NCBI GenBank assembly: GCA_964519895.1
Contig: CAZFLE010000016.1
Coordinates: forward strand, 1-64,000
Direction of reading: 5' to 3'
Length of the DNA: 64,000 bases
Source: CAYFPX01 sp964519895
Lineage (GTDB): Bacteria; Myxococcota_A; UBA796; CAJQPC01
Position numbers and translations under genes: made by a program. Positions 43,399-51,981 of this stretch are shown here, piece by piece. The notes beneath the pieces are model-generated. The model had not been told where the DNA came from. It did no database searches and saw only the letters and a program-made list of their open reading frames with translations. How positions within the stretch are numbered: the stretch's first letter is position 1; the number at the start of each line of letters is the position of its first letter.

Positions 43399-43402
43399 CC
43401 GG

Positions 43403-43560
43403 CGGCCGGGTCACCGAAGTTGATCGGACGATGGCGACGCAATCGTCCGTCCTGCTGTTGTGACTGTGCTGATTCGTGGCTCGCGTCACGTCGAGGCACA
43501 GGCGCGGCGGCAGGGCGGGCGAGGGCGAGCCAGGGCCGGTCAACTTCGGTGATCCGGCCG
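43403..43560. repeat. Hairpin element, copy B (related to 16876-17038)
   Basis: A 158-nt element bounded by a 25-bp stem (43403-43427 with 43536-43560) that is fully paired with only two G-T wobbles. An inner hairpin GGACGAT/ATCGTCC starts at 43426, and GTGAC/GTCAC lies further in. The interior shares GATGGCGACGCAATCGTC-type sequence, GTCACGTCGAGGC and CGAGGGCGAGC with copy A. The outer arms are unrelated to those of copy A. It lies between the convergent kinase and MopE-like genes, where it could also end transcription. Confidence 0.6.
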
Positions 43561-43569
43561 ATGAGCCCG

Positions 43570-45402
43570 CTACTTGAGCGACACGCCCATCACCGCCAGC
43601 TCGCTCACGCTGCGCAGGGCGACCATCAGGGTGTCGGCGCTGGTCGCCAGGACGTCCACATCGATGACGGGGTTGGTGAAGCCCGGGTCCAGGGGCACCT
43701 CTGTGAAGGCGCCGGACTTCGGCGTCCCGTAGACGAGCCAGGCCTCGCTGGCGGTGTCGACCCCCACGGCCAGGACCGTCTGGTCGTAGAGGGCGACCTG
43801 GACTTTGCGCAGGGAGCCGCCCAGGGCGACGCTGGCATCGGTGGTGCCGCGCGACACCTCCAGGGTGCTGCCCGCCGAGGCAGCGAAGGCCCAGTCGCCG
43901 TCGACATAGGTGTGGTCCATGTCGTACCAGGCGTCTGTGCCGGACTCGATGGCCGCCAGGGTGCCGGACTCGGTGCCGTAGCGGTAGCCATAGGACAGCG
44001 CGTCGTCCTGGTCCGAGACCAGCACCTTGTCCGAGCCCACCCGGGCCGAGCAGGTCCCGCCGCCGCCGTCTTCGGTGTAGGCGTACACGCCGGCGCCGTC
44101 GAAGAGGTCCTGCATCGAGCCGAACAGGTACAGGACGAAGTCCTCGGCCTCGTTGCACATGACCACGCCCAGGGTGCTGCCGTCGTACACCGCGTTCAGG
44201 TCATCCGGATCGGGGATGCCGCCGCCGATGGAGGTCGAGCCATAGGCCCCGGTGCTCAGATCGGTGCCCAGGGCCAGGACGTAGCGCACGGGCAGATCGG
44301 CGATGACCGCGGCCTCCATGACCATGTCACCGTCGGCCACCAGGTCGTAGCCCGTGCCGAGCACGTAGCCGGGCAGGGTCCAACCGCTGGCGTCGATGAA
44401 GGCGCTCCAGGGCTCGGTCTCGTCGTAGAACCACCACGTGGCCCCCGGGGAGCCCGACGCCGTCGCGTCGGCCAGCAGGCCCAGCAGGATGCCGTCCGAG
44501 GACTCGGTCAGGCGAGGTCCTTGCAGCCCGGTGCTGGCGATCGTGAGGGCCGAGAAGGGCGACGTGTCGCTGTCCCCGTCGCAGTCGCGGTCGGTGCCGT
44601 CGCCCAGGACCTCGACCGCGTCGGGGTTGATGGTGGGGTCGTCGTCGGCGCAGTCGTCGCCGGCGTGATCGGCCGAGGCGAACCCGTCCCGGTCCTGGTC
44701 GTAGTCATCGTCGCCGCCGCAGTCCGAGTCGACGCCGTCGTACCAGACCTCGTAGGCGTCCGGGTTGACGTCGGGATCCGTGTCGTCGCAGTCGGACCGG
44801 TAGTCGAAGCCGTCCAGGTCCTGGTCGATGTCGTTGCCGTCGCAGTCCTGGTCCACGCCGTCGTACCAGATCTCGACGGCGTCGGGGCCCCGCTCGGCAT
44901 CGGTGTCGTCGCAGTCGTCGGCGAGGGGCGTGCCGTCGCCGTCCTGGTCGTCGTCGTTGCCGTCGCAGTTCTGGTCCACGCCGTCGTACCAGACCTCGGC
45001 CGCCGACGGGGACACGGTCTCGTCGAGATCGTCGCAGTCCGTGGCCAGGCCGTGGCCGTCCTGGTCCTGGTCGTCGTCGTAGCCGTCGCAGTCCTGGTCG
45101 ATGCCGTCGTACCAGACCTCGACCGCGTCCGGGTTCACGAAGGCATCGGTGTCGTCGCAGTCCTGGCCAGCCGGGTAGCCGTCCCAGTCCTGGTCGTTGT
45201 CGTTGCCGTCGCAGTCCTGGTCGATGCCGTCGTACCAGATCTCGGCGGCCTCGGGGGACAGGGTCGGGTCGTAGTCGTTGCAGTCCTCTGTCCGGCAGAT
45301 GCCGTCCAGGTCGCGATCGACACACTCGTCGCTGTCGCTGCCGCTGGGGCCGCAAGCCGCGAGGAGGACCGCCAAGGCGCACAGGCCACGGGTGCGGGTC
45401 AC
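43570..45402 (-). CDS. MopE-like lipoprotein with tandem Asp-rich repeats
   Basis: 610 residues. Signal LCALAVLLAACGPSG with a lipobox Cys at 17. Residues about 25-280 consist of some seven near-identical units of roughly 36 residues built on NPDAVEVWYDGIDQDCDG and DQDxDGxxxxxDCDDxD, the MopE-type repeat with paired Cys and probable calcium sites. The C-terminal 330 residues are a beta-rich domain, possibly a propeller, without named motifs (ASTGLQGPRLTESSDGILL onwards). It is presumably at the cell surface. The GTG start follows GAGGAG. The DNA of the repeats is itself a tandem array of about 105 bp (roughly 44600-45300). Confidence 0.78.
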   Translation of the reverse strand: MTRTRGLCALAVLLAACGPSGSDSDECVDRDLDGICRTEDCNDYDPTLSPEAAEIWYDGIDQDCDGNDNDQDWDGYPAGQDCDDTDAFVNPDAVEVWYDGIDQDCDGYDDDQDQDGHGLATDCDDLDETVSPSAAEVWYDGVDQNCDGNDDDQDGDGTPLADDCDDTDAERGPDAVEIWYDGVDQDCDGNDIDQDLDGFDYRSDCDDTDPDVNPDAYEVWYDGVDSDCGGDDDYDQDRDGFASADHAGDDCADDDPTINPDAVEVLGDGTDRDCDGDSDTSPFSALTIASTGLQGPRLTESSDGILLGLLADATASGSPGATWWFYDETEPWSAFIDASGWTLPGYVLGTGYDLVADGDMVMEAAVIADLPVRYVLALGTDLSTGAYGSTSIGGGIPDPDDLNAVYDGSTLGVVMCNEAEDFVLYLFGSMQDLFDGAGVYAYTEDGGGGTCSARVGSDKVLVSDQDDALSYGYRYGTESGTLAAIESGTDAWYDMDHTYVDGDWAFAASAGSTLEVSRGTTDASVALGGSLRKVQVALYDQTVLAVGVDTASEAWLVYGTPKSGAFTEVPLDPGFTNPVIDVDVLATSADTLMVALRSVSELAVMGVSLK

Positions 45403-45425
45403 GACAAGCTCCTCGGTGCGAACAA

Positions 45426-45454
45426 AAGCTACCCCCGGATCCCGGCGGTCTCAA
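45426..45454 (-). promoter_or_regulatory. Putative promoter of the MopE-like gene
   Basis: The minus strand reads TTGAGA (45449-45454), a 17-nt spacer and TAGCTT (45426-45431), about 24 nt upstream of the GTG. It lies in the 124-bp divergent region shared with dnaE. Confidence 0.45.
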
Positions 45455-45526
45455 GCGCCTCGCGTCAGGAGCCGGTCAGACCCTGGAGTGACCGGATACG
45501 GGAGGAACAGCCGGGAGCCTGAGCCG

Positions 45527-48500
45527 TTGGCCTTCGTCCACCTCCACGTCCACAGCCAGTTCTCGCTGCTCGACGGCGCCATCCCGATCAAGAAGCTGGC
45601 CCCCGCGGCGGCGGCGCTGGGCCAGTCCGCGGTCGCGCTGACCGATCACTGCAACCTGTACGGGGCGGTCACCTTCCACCAGTCCTGCAAGGCGGCCGGC
45701 GTGCACCCGGTGATCGGTGCGGGCCTCTGGGTCCAGCCCGAAGGGGTGGACTACCGGGATCCGCGTCGGGCTCACGGCGGCTACCACCTGGTCTGCCTGG
45801 TCGAGGATCAGCGCGGCTACCAGAACCTCTGCCGGCTGATCACCGACGCCATCTTCGACGGCATGTACTACAAGCCGCGGGTCGATCTGGAACAGCTCCA
45901 GGCCCACAAGGACGGGCTGATCTTCCTGACCAGCGGCCTGCGGGGGCCGATCCGCTCGGCCATCCTCCACGGCCACCCAGAGGACGCCCGGGCCCAGGTC
46001 CAGGCCCTGGGGGAGCGGCTGGGCGCCGACAGGCTCTTCCTGGAGCTCCAGGACACCGGTCTCGCAGACGAGGCCGCCCTGAATCGGGCGACCCGTCAGC
46101 TCGGCCAGGACCTGGGCGTGCCCACGGTGGTCACCAACAACGTGCACTACCTCGCGGACTCGGACGCCCCCAGCCTGGAGCTGCTCCAGTGCATCGGGCT
46201 GGGCACCAGCCTGAACCACGCCGATCGGCGACGCCCCAACACCGACCAGCTCTACCTGAAGAGCGAAGCCGAGATGCGGGAGCTGTTCCCCGACGACGGC
46301 GACGCGCTCGATCGCACGGCGACTCTGGCCGAGCGCTGCGACTTCCACTTCACCTACGGCACCTACTTCTTCCCAGCCAGCACCCCCCCAGACACCCAGG
46401 ACGACGCCGACACCGACGCCAACTGGGCCTTCTTCTTCGAGGCCTTTCCGCCCCCGCGGGACTTCGGGTTCGCCGAGCACCTGGACCAGGGCACCGTGCC
46501 TCCGCGCCCGCCGGGGGCCGGGAGCCTGGACGGGTACTTCGAGTGGTACTGCCGCAAGGGGCTGGCGCTCCGACTGGCCAAGGTCGCCGACCCGGACCTG
46601 GCCGCCTACGAGGCCCGCCTGGTCGAGGAATTCCAGATCATCGAGTCGATGGGCTTTCCGGCCTACTTCCTGATCGTGGCGGAGTTCATCAACTGGGCCA
46701 AGGACCAGGACATCCCGGTGGGCCCGGGCCGCGGCTCGGCCGCTGGTTCGCTGGCGGCCTGGTCCATGCGCATCACGGACATCGATCCCCTGCGCTTCGA
46801 CCTTTTGTTCGAGCGGTTCCTGAACCCCGAGCGCATCTCCATGCCCGACGTGGACGTGGACTTCTGCCAGGATCGTCGGGAAGAGGTGATCGAGCACACG
46901 CGGATCAAGTACGGGCGCGAGTACGTGGCCCAGATCATCACCTATGGCAAGCTCCAGGCCAAGGCCGCGGTCCGGGACGTGGCGCGGGTCTGCGACCTGA
47001 ACTTCAACGAAGCAGACCGCATCGCCAAGCTGATCCCCGACGAGCTGGGCATCAGCCTGGAGCGGGCCGAACAAGAGGAGAACCTGGGGAACCTGCGCGA
47101 CGCCGACCCCAAGGTGCGCCGGATCCTGGGCCTGGCCCGCAGCGTCGAGGGCCTGACCCGCCAGACCGGCGTGCACGCCGCGGGGGTGGTCGTCGCCGAT
47201 CGGCCGCTGGTGCAGCTCTGCCCCCTCTACCGGGACGGTCCCGAGGGTGGGCCGGTCGTGCAGTACGACATGAAGTCCGCCGAGGAGATCGGACTCATCA
47301 AGTTCGACTTCCTGGGGCTCAAGACCCTGGACCAGATCCGCGACGCCGTGGCGATGATCGCCCGCAACACCGGCGAGCACATCGACATCGGGGCCGTAGA
47401 CGAGGCCGACGGCCCCACCTATGAGCTCCTCAGGGCGGGGGACGCTCTGGGGGTGTTCCAGGTCGAGTCGTCGGGCATGCGCGAGCTGCTCCAGAAGCTC
47501 AAGCCCAGCAACCTGGAGGACCTGGTCGCGCTGGTCGCGCTGTACCGACCCGGCCCCCTCAACGCGGGCATGGTCGACGACTTCATCGACTGCAAGCACG
47601 GCCGCAAGGCGGTCGTGTACCCGCTGCCCGAGCTCGAGCCGATCCTGAAGAACACCTATGGCGTGGTGGTCTACCAGGAGCAGGTCATGCAGATCGCCCA
47701 GGTCCTGGCCAGCTACTCCCTGGGCGAGGCCGACCTGCTGCGCCGGGCGATGGGCAAGAAGAAGGCCGAGGAGATGGAGAAGCAGAAGGCCCGCTTCCTC
47801 GAGGGCGCCCAGGCCAACCAGCACGACCCAGCCAAGGCCGAGGCCATCTTCGATCTGCTCGCCCAGTTCGCGGCGTACGGCTTCAACAAGAGCCACTCCG
47901 CGGCCTACGGCTACGTGAGCTACCAGACCGCCTGGCTCAAGGCCAACCACCGCGCCGAGTACATGGCGGCGCTGATGACCATCGAGTCCAACAACACGGA
48001 CAAGGTGCTGGTCTACATCGGGGACTGTCGGCGGGCGGGTCTGGACGTGCGGCCCCCGGACCTGAACGAGTCCGTCAAGGGCTTCGACGTGCCGGCGTCG
48101 GACCGCGGCGTCATCCGCTTCGGCCTGGGGGCGGTCAAGAACGTGGGCTCGGGGGCGGTCGACGCCATCCTCGAGGCCCGTGCAGACGCCTCGGGCCGCT
48201 TCCGGGACCTGATGGACTGCCTGGAGCGCTTGGACTACGGGCGGGTCAACAAGCGGGTGCTGGAGAACCTGGTGCGGTGCGGGGCCTTCGACTGGACCGG
48301 TCATCCCCGCGCTGCGCTGCTGGGCTCCCTCGAGGGGGCCCTGTCTGTGGCCCAGTCCAACCAACGCAGCAAGGCCGCCGGCCAGGTCAGCCTGTTCGGC
48401 GCCCTGAGTGGCGGTGGCGCCCAGGTCGCGGGCTTTCGCGTCCCCGACGTGCCCGAGTGGCCCCTGGCCCGCAAGCTCGCCCAGGAACGCGAGGCGGTGG

Positions 48501-49099
48501 GCTTCTACCTGACTGGCCATCCCATCACCGCCTGGCGCAACGAGGTCAAGCGCTTCGCCACCTGCCCCCTGGACGGCCTGGGCCGCCGGGAAGCCGGCAC
48601 CGACGTCTCGGTGGCCGGGGTGCCCAGCGCCATCCGGGTGGTCCGGACCCGCCGCGGCGACAAGATGGCCTTTGTGGCCCTCGAGGACGACACGACGGTC
48701 GTCGAGTGCGTGTTCTTCTCCGACCCCTGGGCCACGAGCCGCCGGGCCCTGGAGTCCGATCAGCCGATCCTGGTGCGCGGCAAGCTGGAGAAGACCGCCG
48801 ACGGCGCCAAGATCCTGGCCGAGTCGGTCGAGCTGCTCAGCGAGCTGCGAGAGCGGGCCACCCGGGAGATCCACATCGACCTGAGCTTGGAAGAGCTGGA
48901 CTCCGGCAGGATCCAGGCACTCCAGGCGCTCCTGGGCACGGTCCGGGGCTCCTGCACCACCAGCCTGCACGTGACCTGGCCGGCTCGCTCCGAAGTCGTG
49001 CTGCGGCTGCCGTCCAGCTACTCCGCTGCCCCGGATGATCGGCTGGTCGATGGCCTGAGCACCATCTTCCGGCGCAACGACATGGTGCGCTTCCAGTGA
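45527..49099 (+). CDS. dnaE: DNA polymerase III alpha subunit
   Basis: 1190 residues. PHP domain at the N-terminus (FVHLHVHSQFSLLDGAIPI, ALTDHCNLYG); polymerase core with GPGRGSAAGSLAAW and the catalytic PDVDVDFCQDRREEV (Asp441/443); GVHAAGVVVADRP; ESSGMRELLQKLKPSNLEDLVALVALYRPGPL; AAYGFNKSHSAAYGYVSYQTAWLK; and a C-terminal OB fold (VSVAGVPSAIRVVRTRRGDKMAFVALEDDT). It is the replicative polymerase. The TTG at 45527, preceded by GGGAG, begins exactly where the family starts (MAFVHLHVHS). An in-frame GTG at 45488 would add 13 unrelated residues. Confidence 0.96.
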   Translation: MAFVHLHVHSQFSLLDGAIPIKKLAPAAAALGQSAVALTDHCNLYGAVTFHQSCKAAGVHPVIGAGLWVQPEGVDYRDPRRAHGGYHLVCLVEDQRGYQNLCRLITDAIFDGMYYKPRVDLEQLQAHKDGLIFLTSGLRGPIRSAILHGHPEDARAQVQALGERLGADRLFLELQDTGLADEAALNRATRQLGQDLGVPTVVTNNVHYLADSDAPSLELLQCIGLGTSLNHADRRRPNTDQLYLKSEAEMRELFPDDGDALDRTATLAERCDFHFTYGTYFFPASTPPDTQDDADTDANWAFFFEAFPPPRDFGFAEHLDQGTVPPRPPGAGSLDGYFEWYCRKGLALRLAKVADPDLAAYEARLVEEFQIIESMGFPAYFLIVAEFINWAKDQDIPVGPGRGSAAGSLAAWSMRITDIDPLRFDLLFERFLNPERISMPDVDVDFCQDRREEVIEHTRIKYGREYVAQIITYGKLQAKAAVRDVARVCDLNFNEADRIAKLIPDELGISLERAEQEENLGNLRDADPKVRRILGLARSVEGLTRQTGVHAAGVVVADRPLVQLCPLYRDGPEGGPVVQYDMKSAEEIGLIKFDFLGLKTLDQIRDAVAMIARNTGEHIDIGAVDEADGPTYELLRAGDALGVFQVESSGMRELLQKLKPSNLEDLVALVALYRPGPLNAGMVDDFIDCKHGRKAVVYPLPELEPILKNTYGVVVYQEQVMQIAQVLASYSLGEADLLRRAMGKKKAEEMEKQKARFLEGAQANQHDPAKAEAIFDLLAQFAAYGFNKSHSAAYGYVSYQTAWLKANHRAEYMAALMTIESNNTDKVLVYIGDCRRAGLDVRPPDLNESVKGFDVPASDRGVIRFGLGAVKNVGSGAVDAILEARADASGRFRDLMDCLERLDYGRVNKRVLENLVRCGAFDWTGHPRAALLGSLEGALSVAQSNQRSKAAGQVSLFGALSGGGAQVAGFRVPDVPEWPLARKLAQEREAVGFYLTGHPITAWRNEVKRFATCPLDGLGRREAGTDVSVAGVPSAIRVVRTRRGDKMAFVALEDDTTVVECVFFSDPWATSRRALESDQPILVRGKLEKTADGAKILAESVELLSELRERATREIHIDLSLEELDSGRIQALQALLGTVRGSCTTSLHVTWPARSEVVLRLPSSYSAAPDDRLVDGLSTIFRRNDMVRFQ

Positions 49100-49851
49100 C
49101 GCCCCTGCTCTTGACCCTGTGGGCAACCAGCCTGGCCGATCCGCTCGTGGTAACGGTCGAGGGGGGGCGCGTGGACTGGGGCCGGGGCGTGTTGTGCGCT
49201 CGCGCGGCCAGCAGTGGCGGCAGCGGCCTGTTGACGTCGCCCCGAACCCTGGAACAGGAGGCCTGGCTGCGGCTCGAGAGCCAGCTGCACGACCAGGCGG
49301 CCTTGGTCAGGGTGAGCTCGGACCTGCTGGCCGGGGACCTGATGGCGGGCGAGGACCCCCTCGCCCTGCGCCTGAGCGAAGGCCTGCAGACCTGGCGGGT
49401 CACCACGACCCGCTATCGGCGGAGCGGCCAGGTCGAGCTCGAAGCCGAGCTGGTCCTGCGGGACTGGCTGCGCCCAGCGCTGAGCGGCTGGGTCTCGGCC
49501 GACCGCCCCAGGCGCCAGGAGCAGGGACCGACGGGCCTGGTGGTCGACGCACGGGGCCTGGCCGTGACCCCTGCGCTCGTCCCCCGGCTGCTGGCCCCGG
49601 ACCAGTCGGTGTTGTTCGGGCCGGGGCACCTGGTGCTGGGGCAGCTCTCCACCCACCCGCCGGTGGTGTGGGTCACCGATCCGGCAGACGCCCTGGCCAC
49701 CAGCCACGCGGGTACAGCCCCGGTCTTCGTGGGGATCGGGGCCGTGGTCCAGGGCTCGGACCTGGTGCTGGAACCCGCGCAGCTCGCCCCCCGAGACGAT
49801 CTGGACGCCGCGCTGTCCCGCGGACGCGTGGTCGTGGTGGTGGACCCGTGA
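49096..49851 (+). CDS. Hypothetical secreted protein downstream of dnaE
   Basis: 251 residues. The N-terminus MTPLLLTLWATSLADPL resembles a signal peptide cleaved near residue 15. The region VDWGRGVLCARAASSGGSG to LVLRDWLRPALSGW has the beta-alpha layout of LPP20/flagellar-assembly-type lipoproteins, but no diagnostic motif allows a firm match. It ends GRVVVVVDP. The GTG start overlaps the dnaE stop (GTGA) and its stop overlaps the next start, so it is translated together with both. Function unknown. Confidence 0.62.
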   Translation: MTPLLLTLWATSLADPLVVTVEGGRVDWGRGVLCARAASSGGSGLLTSPRTLEQEAWLRLESQLHDQAALVRVSSDLLAGDLMAGEDPLALRLSEGLQTWRVTTTRYRRSGQVELEAELVLRDWLRPALSGWVSADRPRRQEQGPTGLVVDARGLAVTPALVPRLLAPDQSVLFGPGHLVLGQLSTHPPVVWVTDPADALATSHAGTAPVFVGIGAVVQGSDLVLEPAQLAPRDDLDAALSRGRVVVVVDP

Positions 49852-51080
49852 TCCGGCGCCCGCGCACCTCCAGCTCGGCGGCCCCGAGGCCTCTGTCCAG
49901 GCTGTCGGCCCGTGCCCAGCCCCCGGTGCTGGACCCAGCCGCTCGGCGCCGCTGGATGCTGATGTGGGTGCTGTTGATCGGGCTGGCGCTGTACCTGCTT
50001 CGCAGCGTCTTTGCCGTGCTGTTCGCGTCCGTGGCCATCGCTTGGCTCTTCGATCCCTTGATCGACCGCTACGAGCGGGGTGGACACAAGCGGGAGACCG
50101 GCATCGGCTTCCTGTTCTTCGTGCTGGCCTTCGGATCCCTGGCTGCGGTGTTGGTGCTCAGCCAGGCCGTGGCTGGCGAGTTCCACGACCTCTCGGCGAA
50201 CCTGGTGAAGTACACCGACGGCCTGCGCGAAGGCCTGGTCTCGGCCGAGGCCTGGGTGGCGACGAACCTGGGCCTCGAAGGGGCGCTCGACACCGACGCG
50301 ATCTTCTCGGCTCTGCGGGACCAGCTGACGGGACAGGTCGATCCGGCCGCGTCGGACGCGGCGGGCCCCATCGCAGACGACCAGTCCATCGAGGACGCGG
50401 TCAAGTCCGCGGTGCCGACGGTCGGCAAGCTGGTCGGACAGGGGCTCAAGGGTGTGCTGGCCGGCGGCCTGGGCATCGTGGTGACCCTGCTGAATCTCCT
50501 GCTGGTGCCCGTGTTCACCTTCTACCTGCTGCGGGACTGGGACCGGGCCATCGCGGGCGTCGACGCGCTGATCCCGGGACCCCAGAAGCCCCTGGTCCGA
50601 CGACTGGCCACGGAGATCGACAGCCGGCTCCAGGCCTTCGTGAGGGGTCAGCTGACGGTCTGCCTGGTGCTCGGAGTGCTGTACTCCATCGGGCTGCTGG
50701 TGATCGGCATCGATCTGGCGATCGCCGTGGGCATGGTCTCGGGCCTCTTGTTCATCGTGCCCTACCTGGGCACGGCGGTCGGCATCGTCGTGGCCAGCGC
50801 TCTGGCGGTGCTCGCCTATGGCCTGGACTGGCACGTCGTGGGTGTGCTGGGCGTCTACGGTGGGGTGCAGCTTGTGGAAGGCATGGTGCTGACCCCGGGC
50901 ATCGTGGGCGACAAGGTCGGCCTGCATCCGCTGGTCGTGATGATCGCCTTGCTCGTGGGCGGCAACCTGTTCGGCATCGCGGGCATGCTCCTGGCCATTC
51001 CGGTCACCGCCGCGGCCCAGGTGCTCCTGCGGGAGTGGATCGTCGCCTACCGGGCGTCCGACGCCTTCCCGGATGACTGA
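49848..51080 (+). CDS. AI-2E family transporter-like membrane protein
   Basis: 410 residues with about seven or eight membrane segments: WMLMWVLLIGLALYLLRSVFA at 37, FLFFVLAFGSLAAVLVLSQAV at 87, then a large extracytoplasmic domain, and a C-terminal bundle including VTLLNLLLVPVFTFYLLRDWD, LTVCLVLGVLYSIGLLVIG and VSGLLFIVPYLGTAVGIVVA. The family signature is PYLGTxxG and the GxVGxxVGLHPLVV motif (GIVGDKVGLHPLVVMIALLVGG). Members include TqsA-like exporters and Na+/H+ antiporters, so the substrate is open. GTG start overlapping upstream; 8-nt overlap with lipB. Confidence 0.87.
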   Translation: MIRRPRTSSSAAPRPLSRLSARAQPPVLDPAARRRWMLMWVLLIGLALYLLRSVFAVLFASVAIAWLFDPLIDRYERGGHKRETGIGFLFFVLAFGSLAAVLVLSQAVAGEFHDLSANLVKYTDGLREGLVSAEAWVATNLGLEGALDTDAIFSALRDQLTGQVDPAASDAAGPIADDQSIEDAVKSAVPTVGKLVGQGLKGVLAGGLGIVVTLLNLLLVPVFTFYLLRDWDRAIAGVDALIPGPQKPLVRRLATEIDSRLQAFVRGQLTVCLVLGVLYSIGLLVIGIDLAIAVGMVSGLLFIVPYLGTAVGIVVASALAVLAYGLDWHVVGVLGVYGGVQLVEGMVLTPGIVGDKVGLHPLVVMIALLVGGNLFGIAGMLLAIPVTAAAQVLLREWIVAYRASDAFPDD

Positions 51081-51768
51081 CCCGGTCCCCTGGGAGTGGT
51101 GGGGCGTCGGGGTCCCCTACAGCGTCGCGCACGCTCGGCAGCACGCCCGGCGCGAGGGGGTGATCGCCGGCCGGGGAGGGGAGTGCCTGGCGCTGCTCGA
51201 GCACCGCCCGGTGGTCACCACGGGACGCCGACCAGCACCGGGAACCCCGAGCCCAGACTTCCTGGCGTCCAGAGGCATCGATCACCACCAGACCGAGCGC
51301 GGGGGGCTGGCCACGTGGCACGGCCCCGGCCAGCTCGTGGGCTACCTGGTCCTCGACCTGCGCGCCCGGGGACTGGGGCCCAAGGCGCTGGTCCAGGGTG
51401 TCGAGCAGGGCCTGATGGACTGGCTCGCCGCCCAGGGCCTGGCGCCCGCCCGCCGCTGTGGGTGGCCGGGGGTCTGGCTGGGGGCCGACAAGGTCGCCGC
51501 CGTCGGCTTCCACTTTCGCCGGGGGGTGTCGCTGCACGGCTTCGCCCTGAACCTGAACCCCTCGCTGGACGGCTTCGGCCTGATCGTGCCCTGCGGCATC
51601 GAAGATGGCGGCGTGACCACCGTGGCGAGCCACCGGGGAGAGACGCCCACTCCGGGCGCCGCCGCACCGGCGATCGCAGAGGCCGTCCTGGGTGCCCTGG
51701 GCCTGCTTGACGGCAACCCTGGCACTGTTAAGACCCGGCCTCGCTCGACAGCGACTGTTGGCGCGTAG
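51073..51768 (+). CDS. lipB: Octanoyltransferase LipB
   Basis: 231 residues. Motifs: RPVVTTGRR, RGGLATWHGPGQLVGYLVLDLRA, GVWLGADKVAAVGFHFRRGVSLHGFALNLNPSL with the catalytic Lys, and GLIVPCGIEDGGVTT with the catalytic Cys. It moves octanoyl from acyl carrier protein to lipoyl domains. lipA is not adjacent. The ATG lies inside the preceding transporter gene. The last 18 residues (TVKTRPRSTATVGA) are atypical, and the stop codon TAG falls inside the tRNA-Val gene, so the coding region overlaps the tRNA by 10 nt. Confidence 0.92.
   Translation: MTDPVPWEWWGVGVPYSVAHARQHARREGVIAGRGGECLALLEHRPVVTTGRRPAPGTPSPDFLASRGIDHHQTERGGLATWHGPGQLVGYLVLDLRARGLGPKALVQGVEQGLMDWLAAQGLAPARRCGWPGVWLGADKVAAVGFHFRRGVSLHGFALNLNPSLDGFGLIVPCGIEDGGVTTVASHRGETPTPGAAAPAIAEAVLGALGLLDGNPGTVKTRPRSTATVGA
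51707..51734 (+). promoter_or_regulatory. Putative tRNA-Val promoter inside lipB
   Basis: TTGACG (51707-51712), a 16-nt spacer and TAAGAC (51729-51734) lie 25 nt upstream of the mature tRNA 5' end, within the lipB 3' coding region. Confidence 0.45.
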
Positions 51769-51833
51769 CTCAGCGGGAGAGCACCGTCCTGACACGGCGG
51801 GGGTCGTCAGTTCAAATCTGACCGCGCCAACCA
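51759..51833 (+). tRNA. tRNA-Val (anticodon GAC)
   Basis: Full cloverleaf: acceptor TGGCGCG/CGCGCCA, D-arm GCTC-AGCGGGA-GAGC, anticodon arm CCGTC-CTGACAC-GGCGG with anticodon GAC, variable GGGTC, T-arm GTCAG-TTCAAAT-CTGAC, discriminator A, and encoded CCA. All stems pair, with one G-T in the anticodon stem. It reads GUC and GUU. Its first 10 nt overlap the lipB coding end. Confidence 0.95.
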
Positions 51834-51835
51834 TC

Positions 51836-51871
51836 GAAGCGGGGTCTTGGGGAGACCCGGGACCCCGCTTC
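51836..51871 (+). terminator. Hairpin after tRNA-Val
   Basis: An 11-bp perfect stem (51836-51846 with 51861-51871) with a 14-nt loop starts 2 nt after the CCA end. A short mixed T-containing stretch follows. A likely terminator for the lipB/tRNA transcript. Between it and infC (51872-51981) no further gene is seen; this is the infC leader. Confidence 0.65.
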
Positions 51872-51981
51872 TCGTTGACGAAGCCCAGCCCCAGAGGTAG
51901 AAGTTCAGCCGCCCTTGGTACGCCTGGGGCCAGGACCCGATCCAGACACAACCGCCCCCGTGCGGAAGGAGAGTCAACCGC

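Noticed and set aside
44600..45300. Non-coding satellite repeat
   Set aside because: The periodicity is explained by protein repeats in an intact open frame of the MopE-like lipoprotein.
45476..49126. 1216-codon open frame antisense to dnaE
   Set aside because: Mirror frame of a well-conserved polymerase gene; no recognisable protein features.
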